64,000 nt of DNA from Saccharothrix deserti. Its GTDB lineage: Bacteria; Actinomycetota; Actinomycetes; Mycobacteriales; Pseudonocardiaceae. The stretch is taken from assembly GCF_009769385.1 (NCBI RefSeq), contig NZ_ML775961.1, positions 410,681-474,680 of the forward strand, read 5' to 3'. Within the stretch, counting starts at the first letter, position 1, and the number at the start of each line of letters is the position of its first letter. Below the pieces are notes generated by a model. That model was not told the origin of the DNA. It searched no databases and worked only from the letters and a program-made list of their open reading frames with translations. The translations under genes and the position numbers were made by a program. Of this stretch, positions 8,006-15,768 are shown one piece after another.

Positions 8006-8473
8006 GTGGACCACAAGTCGGCCGACCACTTCCTCGGCACCCGCCTCCGCCACCTGCTCGACCTCCTCGAAGGCGACGTCGCCCGCGTCTACACCGACCT
8101 CGGCCTACCGGGCTTCCGCTCCCGCTACACCCCGGTCATCAGCCTCGTCAACACCGGGGGACCGCAGTCCATCCGCGACCTCGCCGCCACCATCGGCGTC
8201 ACCCACTCCGCCGTCAGCCAGACCGTCAGCCAGATGCGCCGCGACGGCCTCGTCGAACTAGAACCCGGCGACGACGCCCGCCAACGGATCGTCCACCTCA
8301 CCGACCACGCCCTCGCCATCCTCCCCATCCTCGACGCCGAATGGCAGGCCACCACCGCCGCCACCCGCGACCTCGACGCCGAACTGCCCTACCCCCTCAC
8401 CGACCTCGTCGACGCCGCCCTGCGAGCACTGGGGGAGCGCCCCCTGCGCGACCGCATCCACGACCGCATGTAA
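8006..8473 (+). CDS. MarR-family transcriptional regulator
   Basis: 155-residue winged-helix regulator. The HTH core (IRDLAATIGVTHSAVSQTVS) lies around residues 56-75 and is followed by the MarR wing (LVELEPGDDARQRIVHLT). MarR dimers usually repress divergent neighbours and lose DNA binding when a phenolic or other small ligand is bound. The GTG start is preceded directly by GAGGA, too close for a ribosome site, but TACATT 6 bases upstream fits a leaderless mRNA. The likely targets are itself and pip. Confidence 0.88.
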   Translation: MDHKSADHFLGTRLRHLLDLLEGDVARVYTDLGLPGFRSRYTPVISLVNTGGPQSIRDLAATIGVTHSAVSQTVSQMRRDGLVELEPGDDARQRIVHLTDHALAILPILDAEWQATTAATRDLDAELPYPLTDLVDAALRALGERPLRDRIHDRM

Positions 8474-8498
8474 GACCGGGCAGCACACCGGGGGAGCC

Positions 8499-9443
8499 TC
8501 ACGGCGAGCCGTACCGCGCCACCAACTCCGCACCCAACCGCGCCAACTCCGCCCGCACCCCGTCCGACTCCACCACCTCCACCAACCCACCCCACCCCGC
8601 CAACACCTGCGCGATCATCAGGGGACCAGGAGCCGACAACCGCAACCGCACCCGGCCCTCCACCTCACCCAACACCTCACAATGCCGCCCGAACTGATCC
8701 CGCAACACGAACACGTACCGCGGCTCGACCGACACCACCGCCGACACCGTCGACCGCCGCCGCTCCACCTCCGACACCACCCGGTCCCACGCCGACGACA
8801 AGTCGAAATCCGCCGGCCGCACGAACACCTCGTCCGTCACCCGCGCCGACACCACCCGATCCACCCGGAACGTCCGCTCACCCGCACCCGTGCCCGCCAC
8901 GAGGTACCAGACCTCGTCCTTGTCCACCAACCCCCACGGCTCCACCACCCGCTCCGACCGCACCCGCCCACGCCCCTCGTACACCAACCCCACCCGACGC
9001 CGCCCCACCACCGCCTCCTGCAACACCTCCACCAAACCCGGCCGCCCCCGACCCACCTGACCCCACCGCGCCACATCGACCACCACCGCGTCCGCCGCCG
9101 CCAGCGCCCCCTCCCGGAACGTCTCCGGCAACGCCCGCACCAACTTCCGCAACGCCGCCCGCACCTCCGGCGACCCCGCCGCCGCAGGACCCACCAACAG
9201 GAACAACGCCCGCGCCTCCGACGAGGTCAACCCACTCAGATCCGTCCGCGCACGCCCCACCAACCGCCAACCACCACCACGCCCCGGCTGCGGGTACACC
9301 GGCACACCCGCCGCCGACAACGCCTCCAGGTCCCGACGCGCCGTCGCCACCGACACCTCGAGCTCCGCGGCCAACTCCGCCGCCGTCACCCGCCCCCGCG
9401 CCTGCATCAACAGCAGGGTGGCCACCAACCGGTCCGCACGCAT
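8499..9443 (-). CDS. HTH + WYL-domain transcriptional regulator
   Basis: 314-residue DeoR/YafY-like regulator with an N-terminal HTH (residues about 18-45, LAAELEVSVATARRDLEAL), a WYL domain (about 150-215, with VWYLVAGTG and ERTFRVDRV) and a WCX C-terminal domain. It is divergent from the VOC protein at 9536. A perfect 25-bp palindrome sits 19 bp upstream of its ATG, so autoregulation and control of the VOC gene are likely. WYL/VOC divergent pairs are frequent in actinomycetes. Confidence 0.88.
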   Translation of the reverse strand: MRADRLVATLLLMQARGRVTAAELAAELEVSVATARRDLEALSAAGVPVYPQPGRGGGWRLVGRARTDLSGLTSSEARALFLLVGPAAAGSPEVRAALRKLVRALPETFREGALAAADAVVVDVARWGQVGRGRPGLVEVLQEAVVGRRRVGLVYEGRGRVRSERVVEPWGLVDKDEVWYLVAGTGAGERTFRVDRVVSARVTDEVFVRPADFDLSSAWDRVVSEVERRRSTVSAVVSVEPRYVFVLRDQFGRHCEVLGEVEGRVRLRLSAPGPLMIAQVLAGWGGLVEVVESDGVRAELARLGAELVARYGSP

Positions 9444-9461
9444 GGCCCCAGTCTCGCCGGA

Positions 9462-9486
9462 AAAGTGCTCACTCCGTGAGCACTTT
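9462..9486. promoter_or_regulatory. Perfect 25-bp palindrome, operator for WYL/VOC pair
   Basis: AAAGTGCTCAC, spacer TCC, GTGAGCACTTT: an 11-bp perfect inverted repeat in the 92-bp divergent gap. Its symmetry and position make it a strong candidate for the site of the WYL regulator at 8499-9443. Confidence 0.75.
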
Positions 9487-9535
9487 GACCGCCAGGCTGG
9501 CCCCGAGCGAGAACACGACCGGAAGAAGGACCACC

Positions 9536-9946
9536 ATGCTCCGCGGACTCACCACCACCAGCTTCTTCGCCGACGACCTCGACGCCGCAGCCGCCTGGTA
9601 CACCGAACTGTTCGGCATCGAGCCCTACTTCACGGTCCCCGGCGGCTACATCGAATTCCGCATCGGCGACTACCAACACGAATTCGGCATCGTCAAGAGC
9701 GACTACGCACCGCACGACGTCCACACCGGCCCCGCCGGAGCGATCGCCTACTGGGCCGTCGACGACCTCCACGCCACCCTCGACCGCCTCACCGAACTCG
9801 GCGCCAAACCCCACGAAGAACCGAAGGTACGGGGCGAAGGCTTCGTCACCGCCAGCGTCGTCGACCCCTTCGGCAACATCCTGGGCATCATGACCAACAC
9901 CCACTACCACGCCGTCCTCGACGCCATGACCACACCCCGCACCTAG
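9536..9946 (+). CDS. VOC-family (glyoxalase/dioxygenase-like) protein
   Basis: 136-residue single-unit vicinal-oxygen-chelate protein with two beta-alpha-beta-beta-beta repeats (about residues 5-60 and 65-125) and the typical C-terminal motif VVDPFGNILGIM. Members are metal-dependent lyases, dioxygenases or resistance proteins; a specific activity cannot be inferred. The ATG at 9536 is chosen for its ribosome site AAGGA 6 bases upstream; a GTG at 9476 would place 20 residues inside the operator and is rejected. It is probably regulated by the divergent WYL protein. Confidence 0.82.
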   Translation: MLRGLTTTSFFADDLDAAAAWYTELFGIEPYFTVPGGYIEFRIGDYQHEFGIVKSDYAPHDVHTGPAGAIAYWAVDDLHATLDRLTELGAKPHEEPKVRGEGFVTASVVDPFGNILGIMTNTHYHAVLDAMTTPRT

Positions 9947-10010
9947 GGGCTGCATCGGTTCCGAAAACCCCGGTACAGTCCGCTCCTCCCCAGCGCCAGA
10001 AGGAGAACGG

Positions 10011-11237
10011 ATGCCGCCGCGGATCTCGGTCGTAATCCCCACCTACAACCGCGCCGAACTACTCCGCCGCACCCTCGACAGCCTCACCGACCAAACCCTC
10101 CCACCCGACGACTACGAGGTCGTGGTGGCCGACGACGGCTCCCACGACCACACCACCACCGTCGTACAGGCCTTCCAGAACCGCCTCCACCTGCACTACC
10201 ACCACCAACCCGACCAAGGCCGCCGCGTCGCACACGCCCGCAACGCAGGCGCACGCCTCGCCACCGCACCGATCCTGGCGTTCCTCGACAGCGGCACCCT
10301 CGCCGGCCCCGACTTCACCCGAGCCCACACCCGGGCCCACACCGACACCGGCCACCCGGTCCTCAACCTCGGCTACACCCACGGCTACCGCCCCTGGGAC
10401 CCCACACCCGGCCTCGCCGAAGCCATCGCCACCCACACCCCGACCAAAGTCCACCGACGCTTCAAGGACGACCCCGGCTTCCGCGACATCCGCCACCAAC
10501 CACTGTCGGAAGTGGACTTCCAACCCGACCGGCTCGCGTTTCCCTGGCTGTACGCCTGGGGCCTCAACCTCTCCCTGCGCAAAACCGACTTCGACACCGC
10601 GGGCGGCTTCGACGAACGCTTCCTCGGCTGGGGCACCGAGGACATCGAACTCGGCTACCGCCTCCACAGACACGGCCTCGCGACCCACTTCGACCACGCC
10701 GCCTGGGCCGTCGAACCACCACACGACCGGGACACGGGGGAGATGCTCGCCAGCGCCAAACGCACCATGCGCCAATTCCTCGACCAGACCCACGAACCCG
10801 ACGTCGAACTGCTCTGGGCCGCCCTGGAACGCGACGACCCGCTGATCGCCGAAGCCGAACACCGCACCCTGACCCGGTGGACCGAACACGCCAGGACCCT
10901 CGACGTACGAGCGGAGATCGAACACCACACCGCCGACGCCACCGGACCGGTGTGCGTCCTCGGTTGTGGCGACGAGATCCCGGACACCCTGCCCGAGGGC
11001 AGCGTCCTGATCGACTTCGACGCGGAACTCCTGGAGAAGGCCAACGGCGGACACGCGCGCCACCACGCGATCGGCCTGCAGATCCCGTTACCGGACAAGT
11101 CCGTGGAGAGGGTCGTCGTCACGTCACGGCTGAACGGCATGTGGCACAGCTGGGGCGACGTCATCACCGCCGAGGCCCGGCGAGTGGGCAGGGAAGTACC
11201 CAGGACACCCCCGAACCTCTTACTTAACATAATGTAG
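10011..11237 (+). CDS. GT2 glycosyltransferase with C-terminal methyltransferase-like tail
   Basis: 408-residue protein. Residues about 4-110 are a GT2/GT-A fold (VVIPTYNR, VVADDGS and the altered DxD-like LDSG), and 180-235 is a Glyco_transf_7C region (GGFDERFLGWGTEDIELGYR). From about residue 310 a methyltransferase-like segment begins (VCVLGCGD, then LIDFDAE). The last residues (PNLLLNIM) and the stop are read from an AT-rich dif-like site, and the methyltransferase-like domain appears cut short. The ATG has a strong site AGAAGGAGAACGG and a possible TACAGT -10 upstream. The sugar and acceptor are unknown. Confidence 0.8.
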   Translation: MPPRISVVIPTYNRAELLRRTLDSLTDQTLPPDDYEVVVADDGSHDHTTTVVQAFQNRLHLHYHHQPDQGRRVAHARNAGARLATAPILAFLDSGTLAGPDFTRAHTRAHTDTGHPVLNLGYTHGYRPWDPTPGLAEAIATHTPTKVHRRFKDDPGFRDIRHQPLSEVDFQPDRLAFPWLYAWGLNLSLRKTDFDTAGGFDERFLGWGTEDIELGYRLHRHGLATHFDHAAWAVEPPHDRDTGEMLASAKRTMRQFLDQTHEPDVELLWAALERDDPLIAEAEHRTLTRWTEHARTLDVRAEIEHHTADATGPVCVLGCGDEIPDTLPEGSVLIDFDAELLEKANGGHARHHAIGLQIPLPDKSVERVVVTSRLNGMWHSWGDVITAEARRVGREVPRTPPNLLLNIM

Positions 11238-11249
11238 ATTATCGGCGTT
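11222..11249 (-). other. dif: dif-like XerC/XerD recombination site
   Basis: Read on the minus strand, the 28 bp have XerC arm AACGCCGATAA, spacer TCTACA and XerD arm TTATGTTAAGT. Against the E. coli dif (arms GGTGCGCATAA and TTATGTTAAAT, spacer TGTATA) I count 20 of 28 matches, 10 of 11 in the XerD arm. The site is AT-rich in GC-rich surroundings and contains the stop codon of the GT2 gene. A chromosomal dif, or a dif-like site used by an integrated element, are the two readings. Confidence 0.65.
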
Positions 11250-11793
11250 ACAGACAGGCCGGTGATCAGGGGTCGAGGCGCGGACCGTCCACACAGGCCG
11301 CACACGTTGTTCCGCACACCGTCGCCAGTCCGTCGCGTCGTCCGCGCGCGGCTCACGGCAGCCATCGATGCAGACGACGGCGGGCGGTGCGGGCGCCGGG
11401 CCGACAGCCTTCGGCGGACGGGGTGGACTGGCGGCAGTGGCGGGCCACGTATCCCGCGACACACCACCGTAGAAACGTCACAGTGACGGATCATGGGTGG
11501 TGTCGGCGGATGTCGAGTCGACGCACGCGCCGCGTTCCCGGTCGATGTTGATCAACCCGGCAGTCGGAAGCTTTGAGGCCCTCGGCGGGTCACGTCGGGT
11601 TTCGACGGCATTCCAGGGCGCGTGACGCGACGAGTGCACGCGAATGTGCGTTCCGGAGGCCGAATCGGTCGACGGCAGGATGTCCGAGAGGGGCATCCCC
11701 CGGTCGGGGCTCGAACCCCTTCCGGATCGCCTTTTGATGGATAATGGCGATTATCCATCAAAAACCCGGCGCGAGATCGGTTCGGATCATCCC
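11238..11793. other. 556-bp stretch without a convincing gene
   Basis: Between the GT2 gene and the TetR gene. It holds the second half of the dif-like site, a perfect AT-rich palindrome at 11732-11763, and a tRNA T-arm-like string GGGGTTCGAGCCCC on the minus strand near 11706-11719 without the rest of a tRNA. Short ORFs on both strands have no recognisable family and poor starts. The composition suggests recombination debris rather than a gene. Confidence 0.6.
11732..11763. repeat. Perfect AT-rich palindrome, 14-bp arms
   Basis: TTTTGATGGATAAT, spacer GGCG, ATTATCCATCAAAA. The centre ATAAT-GGCG-ATTAT has the same layout as the centre of the dif-like site 0.5 kb away (ATAAT-GTAG-ATTAT, 11229-11242). 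It lies 31 bp beyond the tetR stop. It could be a recombinase site, a regulator site or a transcript-end hairpin; it has no GC-rich stem typical of terminators in this genome. Confidence 0.8.
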
Positions 11794-12456
11794 TTACGCG
11801 CGGGATTCGGGAAGCAGTGCCGAGATCATGAACTCCCCCACGAACCGGGCGAACCGGGCCGACGACCAGCCGCGCCGCAGCACCAGCAACTCGTAGAGCT
11901 CGACCGAGCTGCACGTCCACAGGATGTCGGTGGCTTCGTCCGTCGTGACGCCCTCGCGCAGGTAGCCCCGCTCCCCCAGGAAGACGGCGTGGTGGCGCAT
12001 GCGGATGAGCCGCTCGTCGTCGCTGTCGGCGAGCAGCGTGGCCATCTCGGGGTCGGTGATGGCGGCGGAGCGGATGAGGAGCCGGATCGGTGTGACCACG
12101 GAGGCCACTTCCGCGGTCAGCGCCCCCCACTCGCGCATGATCGTCTCGGGGTCGGTCTGCTCGGCGCGCATGCGGTCGGACCGCTCGTAGGCGGGGATGG
12201 GACCGCGGCCGGTCAGGCCTCGTTCGTACAGTGCGCGGACCAGGCCTGTCTTGCCGCCGAAGGTCTTGTAGACGGTTTCGACGGACACGCCGGCCTCGGA
12301 CGCGATCGCGGCGATCGTGGTGGGTCCGTAGCCGTCGGCGAGGAACAGGCGCTCGGCGGCGTCGAGCACGGCTTCGCGGTTGCGGCGTGCCTGTTCCTGT
12401 CGTCCTGTGGAGTTGTAGCGGCGTCTGCCCTTGACGCGGTCCATATTTCGTTCCAT
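11794..12456 (-). CDS. TetR/AcrR-family regulator
   Basis: 220-residue TetR-type repressor. The N-terminal HTH (about residues 25-70) includes LFLADGYGPTTIAAIASEAGVSVETVYKTFGGK; the C-terminal ligand domain is unclassified. An in-frame ATG at 12444 is an equally good start. It is divergent from the SnoaL/NmrA pair, and an overlapping pair of inverted repeats lies in the 49-bp gap. It probably represses itself and that operon. The ligand is unknown. Confidence 0.9.
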   Translation of the reverse strand: MERNMDRVKGRRRYNSTGRQEQARRNREAVLDAAERLFLADGYGPTTIAAIASEAGVSVETVYKTFGGKTGLVRALYERGLTGRGPIPAYERSDRMRAEQTDPETIMREWGALTAEVASVVTPIRLLIRSAAITDPEMATLLADSDDERLIRMRHHAVFLGERGYLREGVTTDEATDILWTCSSVELYELLVLRRGWSSARFARFVGEFMISALLPESRA

Positions 12457-12468
12457 GCTTCTGTATTG

Positions 12469-12484
12469 GTTACAGGTAACTGTA
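12469..12484. promoter_or_regulatory. TetR-type operator in tetR/SnoaL gap
   Basis: Two overlapping inverted repeats: GTTAC-AG-GTAAC (12469-12480) and TACAG-GTAA-CTGTA (12471-12484). They sit between the divergent starts at 12456 and 12506, and the sequence is AT-richer than its surroundings. Confidence 0.55.
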
Positions 12485-12505
12485 CTGGACGGCCGGGAGG
12501 CCGTG

Positions 12506-12940
12506 ATGAGCGGTCACGATGTCGTGGAGCGGGTGCTGGGCGCGCTGAACGCCCACGACTTGAACGGTCTGGTGGCGTGCTTCGCCGACGACTACGTCAA
12601 CGAGACGCCCGTCCATCCGCGGCGGGGTTTCGTGGGTAGTGCGCAGGTGCGCCGGAACTGGTCTCGGATCTTCGCCGGAGTTCCCGACATCCGGGCACGT
12701 GTCCCCCGCTTGGCCGTGGACGGCCGCGCGGTGTGGACCGAGTGGGAGATGTCCGGCACGCGCACCGATGGTGCCGCGTTCCTGATGCGCGGCGTGGTGG
12801 TCTTCACCGTCGCGGACGACACGATCGCGTCGGCGCGGTTCTTCCTCGAGCCGGTCGAGGAGCTCAGCGGCGACGTCGATGCGGCTACACACCGCCTGGT
12901 GGACGAGGGGTCCGCGCGTGGCGGGAAGGATTCGTCATGA
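12506..12940 (+). CDS. SnoaL-like/NTF2-fold protein
   Basis: 144-residue protein of the SnoaL/NTF2 superfamily: a helical N-terminus (VVERVLGALNAHDLNGLVACFADDYV), a basic mid-region and C-terminal strands. Such proteins act as small cyclases, isomerases or hydrolases, or carry no known activity. The ATG at 12506 follows GGGAGG by 5 bases; upstream in-frame starts would run through the operator. Its stop overlaps the next ATG (ATGA), so it is coupled to the NmrA-like gene, and both are likely controlled by the divergent TetR. Confidence 0.8.
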   Translation: MSGHDVVERVLGALNAHDLNGLVACFADDYVNETPVHPRRGFVGSAQVRRNWSRIFAGVPDIRARVPRLAVDGRAVWTEWEMSGTRTDGAAFLMRGVVVFTVADDTIASARFFLEPVEELSGDVDAATHRLVDEGSARGGKDSS

Positions 12941-13806
12941 TTCTGGTCGTGGGAGCCACCGGGCTGCTCGGTGGGCTCATCGCGCGGATGCTGCTGGACG
13001 GTCACCGGCCGGTGCGCATTCTGGTGCGTGAGGGTTCGCCGTTCGAGGAGTTGGTCCTGGCCGGTGCGGAGCCGGTGTTCGGTGATGTGAAGGATCGTGC
13101 TTCGCTGCGCGCGGCTTGCAGGGGTGTCGACGCGGTCGTCACGACGGCGAACTCGTCGGCGCGGGGTGGTGCGGACACGGTCGAGTCGGTGGACCGGGTC
13201 GGGAACCGTGACCTGGTGGATGCGGCCGAGGCGGAGGGTGTGCGGCGTTTCGTGTTCGTGTCGGCGTTGGGTGCCGATCCGGGGCACCCGGTGCCGTTCC
13301 TGCGGGCGAAGGGCGAGACCGAGCGGCGTCTGCGGGACAGCGGGATGGTGTGGACGGTGTTGCGGCCGAACCTGTACATGGAGAAGTTGCCGGTGCTGGT
13401 GGTGGGCCTGCCTGCGTTGGCGGGTGAGCCGGTGACGCTGGTGGGTGAGGGCAGGCGGGTGCACACCCCGATCGCCGTGCGGGATGTCGCGGCGTTCGCC
13501 GTCGCGGCCTTGGAGCGCGATGAGTGCGCGACGTTGGTGCTCGGTGGTCCGCAGGCGGTGTCGTGGTGGGATGTCGTGGCCGCGTTCGCGCGTGAGCTGG
13601 GGCGGGATGTGCCGGTGCGGACGGTGCCGTTGGAGGAGTCGCTGCCGGGTATGCCGGGGTTCGTGGCCGAGGTGTTGCGGTCGTTGGAGACCTACGATTC
13701 GCCGTTGGATTCGTCCGCGTTGTACGCCGGGTACGGGGTTGTGGCGACGTCTTTGGCGGAGTTCGTGCACGGTTTCGTGGTGGGGAGTCGCCAGAGCGCG
13801 TCGTGA
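12937..13806 (+). CDS. NmrA-like NAD(P)-binding protein
   Basis: 289-residue atypical SDR/NmrA family protein. The Rossmann motif GATGLLG is at residues 6-12, and the tyrosine-lysine catalytic pair of classical SDRs is not evident, as usual for NmrA-type proteins. Relatives bind NAD(P)(H) as redox sensors or reduce small carbonyls. The ATG overlaps the upstream stop by 4 bases. Together with the SnoaL protein it forms a two-gene operon of unknown pathway. The gene ends 32 bp before the recombinase. Confidence 0.85.
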   Translation: MILVVGATGLLGGLIARMLLDGHRPVRILVREGSPFEELVLAGAEPVFGDVKDRASLRAACRGVDAVVTTANSSARGGADTVESVDRVGNRDLVDAAEAEGVRRFVFVSALGADPGHPVPFLRAKGETERRLRDSGMVWTVLRPNLYMEKLPVLVVGLPALAGEPVTLVGEGRRVHTPIAVRDVAAFAVAALERDECATLVLGGPQAVSWWDVVAAFARELGRDVPVRTVPLEESLPGMPGFVAEVLRSLETYDSPLDSSALYAGYGVVATSLAEFVHGFVVGSRQSAS

Positions 13807-13838
13807 TCTTGTCGGTGGTGTGCGGTAGGAAGATCGAC

Positions 13839-14810
13839 ATGCGTGTGCTTGCCGCTCAGGAGTCGTTCTTCCTCGCCCGTCGGCCGCGGAAGGATTCGCC
13901 GCACACCACGGCGGCCTACCGGCGTGATCTGGCGGGTATCACCGCTCTGTTGTCGGAGGTGACGGCCACTCCCCCGGATCGGTTGGAGATCTCGGATCTG
14001 ACGGGTCGGAATCTGCGGGAGGCGTTCGGGGTGTTCGCGGATTCGCACGCGAAGTCGTCGGTGTTGCGGGCGTGGTCGACGTGGAACCAGTTCCTGACGT
14101 TCTGCGTGGCGGAGGATCTGGTGCCGGGTAATCCGATGGGTGCGGTGGCGCGGCCGAAGACGCCTCCGTTGGTGCCGAAGCCGTTGCGGGGTGAGGACAC
14201 GCCGGAGCGGTTGTTGACGGCGGCTGCGGAGGGTGCGCGGAAGGGGCGTGATCCGTGGCCGGAGCGTGATGTGTTGGTGTTGGCGTTGGGGTTGGTGGCG
14301 GGGTTGCGGTCGGCGGAGATGCGGACGTTGACGTTGGCGTCGGTGGTGGGTCGGGCGGGTGAGCGCCGGTTGCACGTGGTGGGCAAGGGGAATCGGGATC
14401 GGTCGGTGCCGATCGAGCCGGCGATGGATCGGATCATCGAGCAGTACCTGGTGTCGTGTCGGCGGCGTTTTCCGCAGGCGCGGTTCGATCGGGGGTCGGC
14501 GTTGGTGCGGGATCGACATGGTGAGCCGATCGGGCGTGGTGGGTTGGAGTATCTGGTCCGGTCGTGTTTCCGGTGGGCGGGGTTGCACGACCGGGTGCCG
14601 TCGGGGGCGAATCTGCACGCGTTGCGGCACACGTTCGCGACGCGGTTGGCGGAGGACGGGGCGTCGGCGTCGGAGATCATGGCGTTGTTGGGGCATGCGT
14701 CGTTGGCGACGTCGCAGAACTACATCGAGGCGACGGCGCGGGAGCGGCGGGCGGCGGTGGCGGGCAATCGGACGTATGTTTCGTTGTCGGCGTTGCCTCA
14801 TCGGGAGTAA
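13839..14810 (+). CDS. Tyrosine recombinase (XerC/XerD-like size)
   Basis: 323-residue integrase-family enzyme. It has an N-terminal SAM-like core-binding domain (about residues 5-95) and a C-terminal catalytic domain with every expected residue: Arg157, Lys183, His260, Arg263 (HALRHTFATRL), His286 (LLGHASL) and nucleophile Tyr295. It therefore appears functional. The ATG 13839 has AGGAAG upstream. It lies 2.6 kb from a dif-like site and directly upstream of two Ku genes. It could be a Xer-type resolvase or the integrase of a small element; no excisionase is nearby. Confidence 0.92.
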   Translation: MRVLAAQESFFLARRPRKDSPHTTAAYRRDLAGITALLSEVTATPPDRLEISDLTGRNLREAFGVFADSHAKSSVLRAWSTWNQFLTFCVAEDLVPGNPMGAVARPKTPPLVPKPLRGEDTPERLLTAAAEGARKGRDPWPERDVLVLALGLVAGLRSAEMRTLTLASVVGRAGERRLHVVGKGNRDRSVPIEPAMDRIIEQYLVSCRRRFPQARFDRGSALVRDRHGEPIGRGGLEYLVRSCFRWAGLHDRVPSGANLHALRHTFATRLAEDGASASEIMALLGHASLATSQNYIEATARERRAAVAGNRTYVSLSALPHRE

Positions 14811-14820
14811 CGGCAGCCCT

Positions 14821-14845
14821 TTGTTACTCCTTTCGGGTGACTTGC
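14821..14845 (+). promoter_or_regulatory. Conserved upstream element of ku1
   Basis: TTGTTACTCC then TTTCGGGTGACTTGC, 35 bp before the ku1 ATG. The same element, 21 of 25 bases identical, is found 37 bp before ku2 (15707-15731). The conservation outside the coding regions suggests a shared promoter or regulator site. Confidence 0.55.
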
Positions 14846-14880
14846 GTGAGTGGATGTTCGCACAGGTGTACGCAGGTGTT

Positions 14881-15672
14881 ATGAGGGCTGTGTGGCGGGG
14901 GTCTGTGTCGTTCGGGTTGGTGGTGTTCCCGGTGCGGTTGGTGGGGGCGACGCGGGATCACGGTTTCCGGTTCCACGAGGTGCACCGGGCCGATGGTGGT
15001 CGGTTGCGGCATCGGCGGGTGTGTTCGGTGTGCGGTGACGAGGTGGACCCGGAGGGGATGTGCAAGGGGTACGAGTTGCCGGACGGCCGGTTGGTGTTGT
15101 TGGAGGCGGAGGATTTCGAGGGGTTGGCCGGTCCGGTGGAGTCGACGATGGAGGTGGTGCAGTTCGCGGCGGCGGACGAGGTGGATCCGATTTTGTTCGG
15201 CCGGTCGTATTTCGTGGAGCCGGAGCGGGTGGCGGTGCCGTCGTATGCGGTGTTGCGTGATGTGTTGACGCGGTCTTCGCGGGTGGCGGTGGTGCGGATG
15301 GGGTTGCGGCGCCGTGATGTGTTGGGGGTGTTGCGGCCTCGGGGTGGCGTGTTGGTGTTGCACACGTTGTTGTGGCCGGACGAGGTGCGGGAGCCGGATT
15401 TCGATCTGGTGGATGTGGACGTGGGTCCGGGTGCGGCGGAGGTCCGGCTGGCGGAGTCGTTGGTGGATTCGATGACGGCGCGGTTCGATCCGTCGGTGTT
15501 CTCGGACGGGTATCGGGAGGCGTTGGGGGCGTTGATCGAGGCGCGGGCGGCGGGTGAGGGGATTCCGGCGAGTCGGGCGCCGGACGAGACCGGTGGCGGT
15601 GAGCATCTGCTGGATGCGTTGCGGCGGAGTCTGGAGCGGGTGCGGTCCGGGCGGATCCGGCGGGAGGAGTAG
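14881..15672 (+). CDS. ku: Ku-type DNA end-binding protein, copy 1
   Basis: 263-residue bacterial Ku. The homodimeric ring binds double-strand ends and recruits LigD. The core domain covers nearly the whole protein, beginning with RAVWRGSVSFGLVVFPVRL and including the KGYEL segment and LLWPDEVREPDFDL. The C-terminus is short, ending in a basic RRSLERVRSGRIRREE-like tail. The ATG at 14881 is chosen because the Ku domain starts at residue 2. A second Ku gene follows 96 bp later; two Ku proteins in tandem allow homo- or heterodimers. Confidence 0.93.
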   Translation: MRAVWRGSVSFGLVVFPVRLVGATRDHGFRFHEVHRADGGRLRHRRVCSVCGDEVDPEGMCKGYELPDGRLVLLEAEDFEGLAGPVESTMEVVQFAAADEVDPILFGRSYFVEPERVAVPSYAVLRDVLTRSSRVAVVRMGLRRRDVLGVLRPRGGVLVLHTLLWPDEVREPDFDLVDVDVGPGAAEVRLAESLVDSMTARFDPSVFSDGYREALGALIEARAAGEGIPASRAPDETGGGEHLLDALRRSLERVRSGRIRREE

Positions 15673-15706
15673 TGGGCGCTGCCCCGGTGTGGGCGGCGCG
15701 GCCCGG

Positions 15707-15731
15707 TTGTTAGACCGTTCGGGTGACGTGC
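15707..15731 (+). promoter_or_regulatory. Conserved upstream element of ku2
   Basis: TTGTTAGACC then GTTCGGGTGACGTGC, matching the element before ku1 at 21 of 25 positions and at almost the same distance from the start codon. Confidence 0.55.
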
Positions 15732-15768
15732 TGGTGCGGATCGTGGTGTTCGCGGGTAGTCACGTGGC

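Noticed and set aside
11700..11720. tRNA gene suggested by GGGGTTCGAGCCCC
   Set aside because: Only a T-arm-like string is present; the T stem pairs over 3 bp and no D arm, anticodon arm or acceptor stem can be built.
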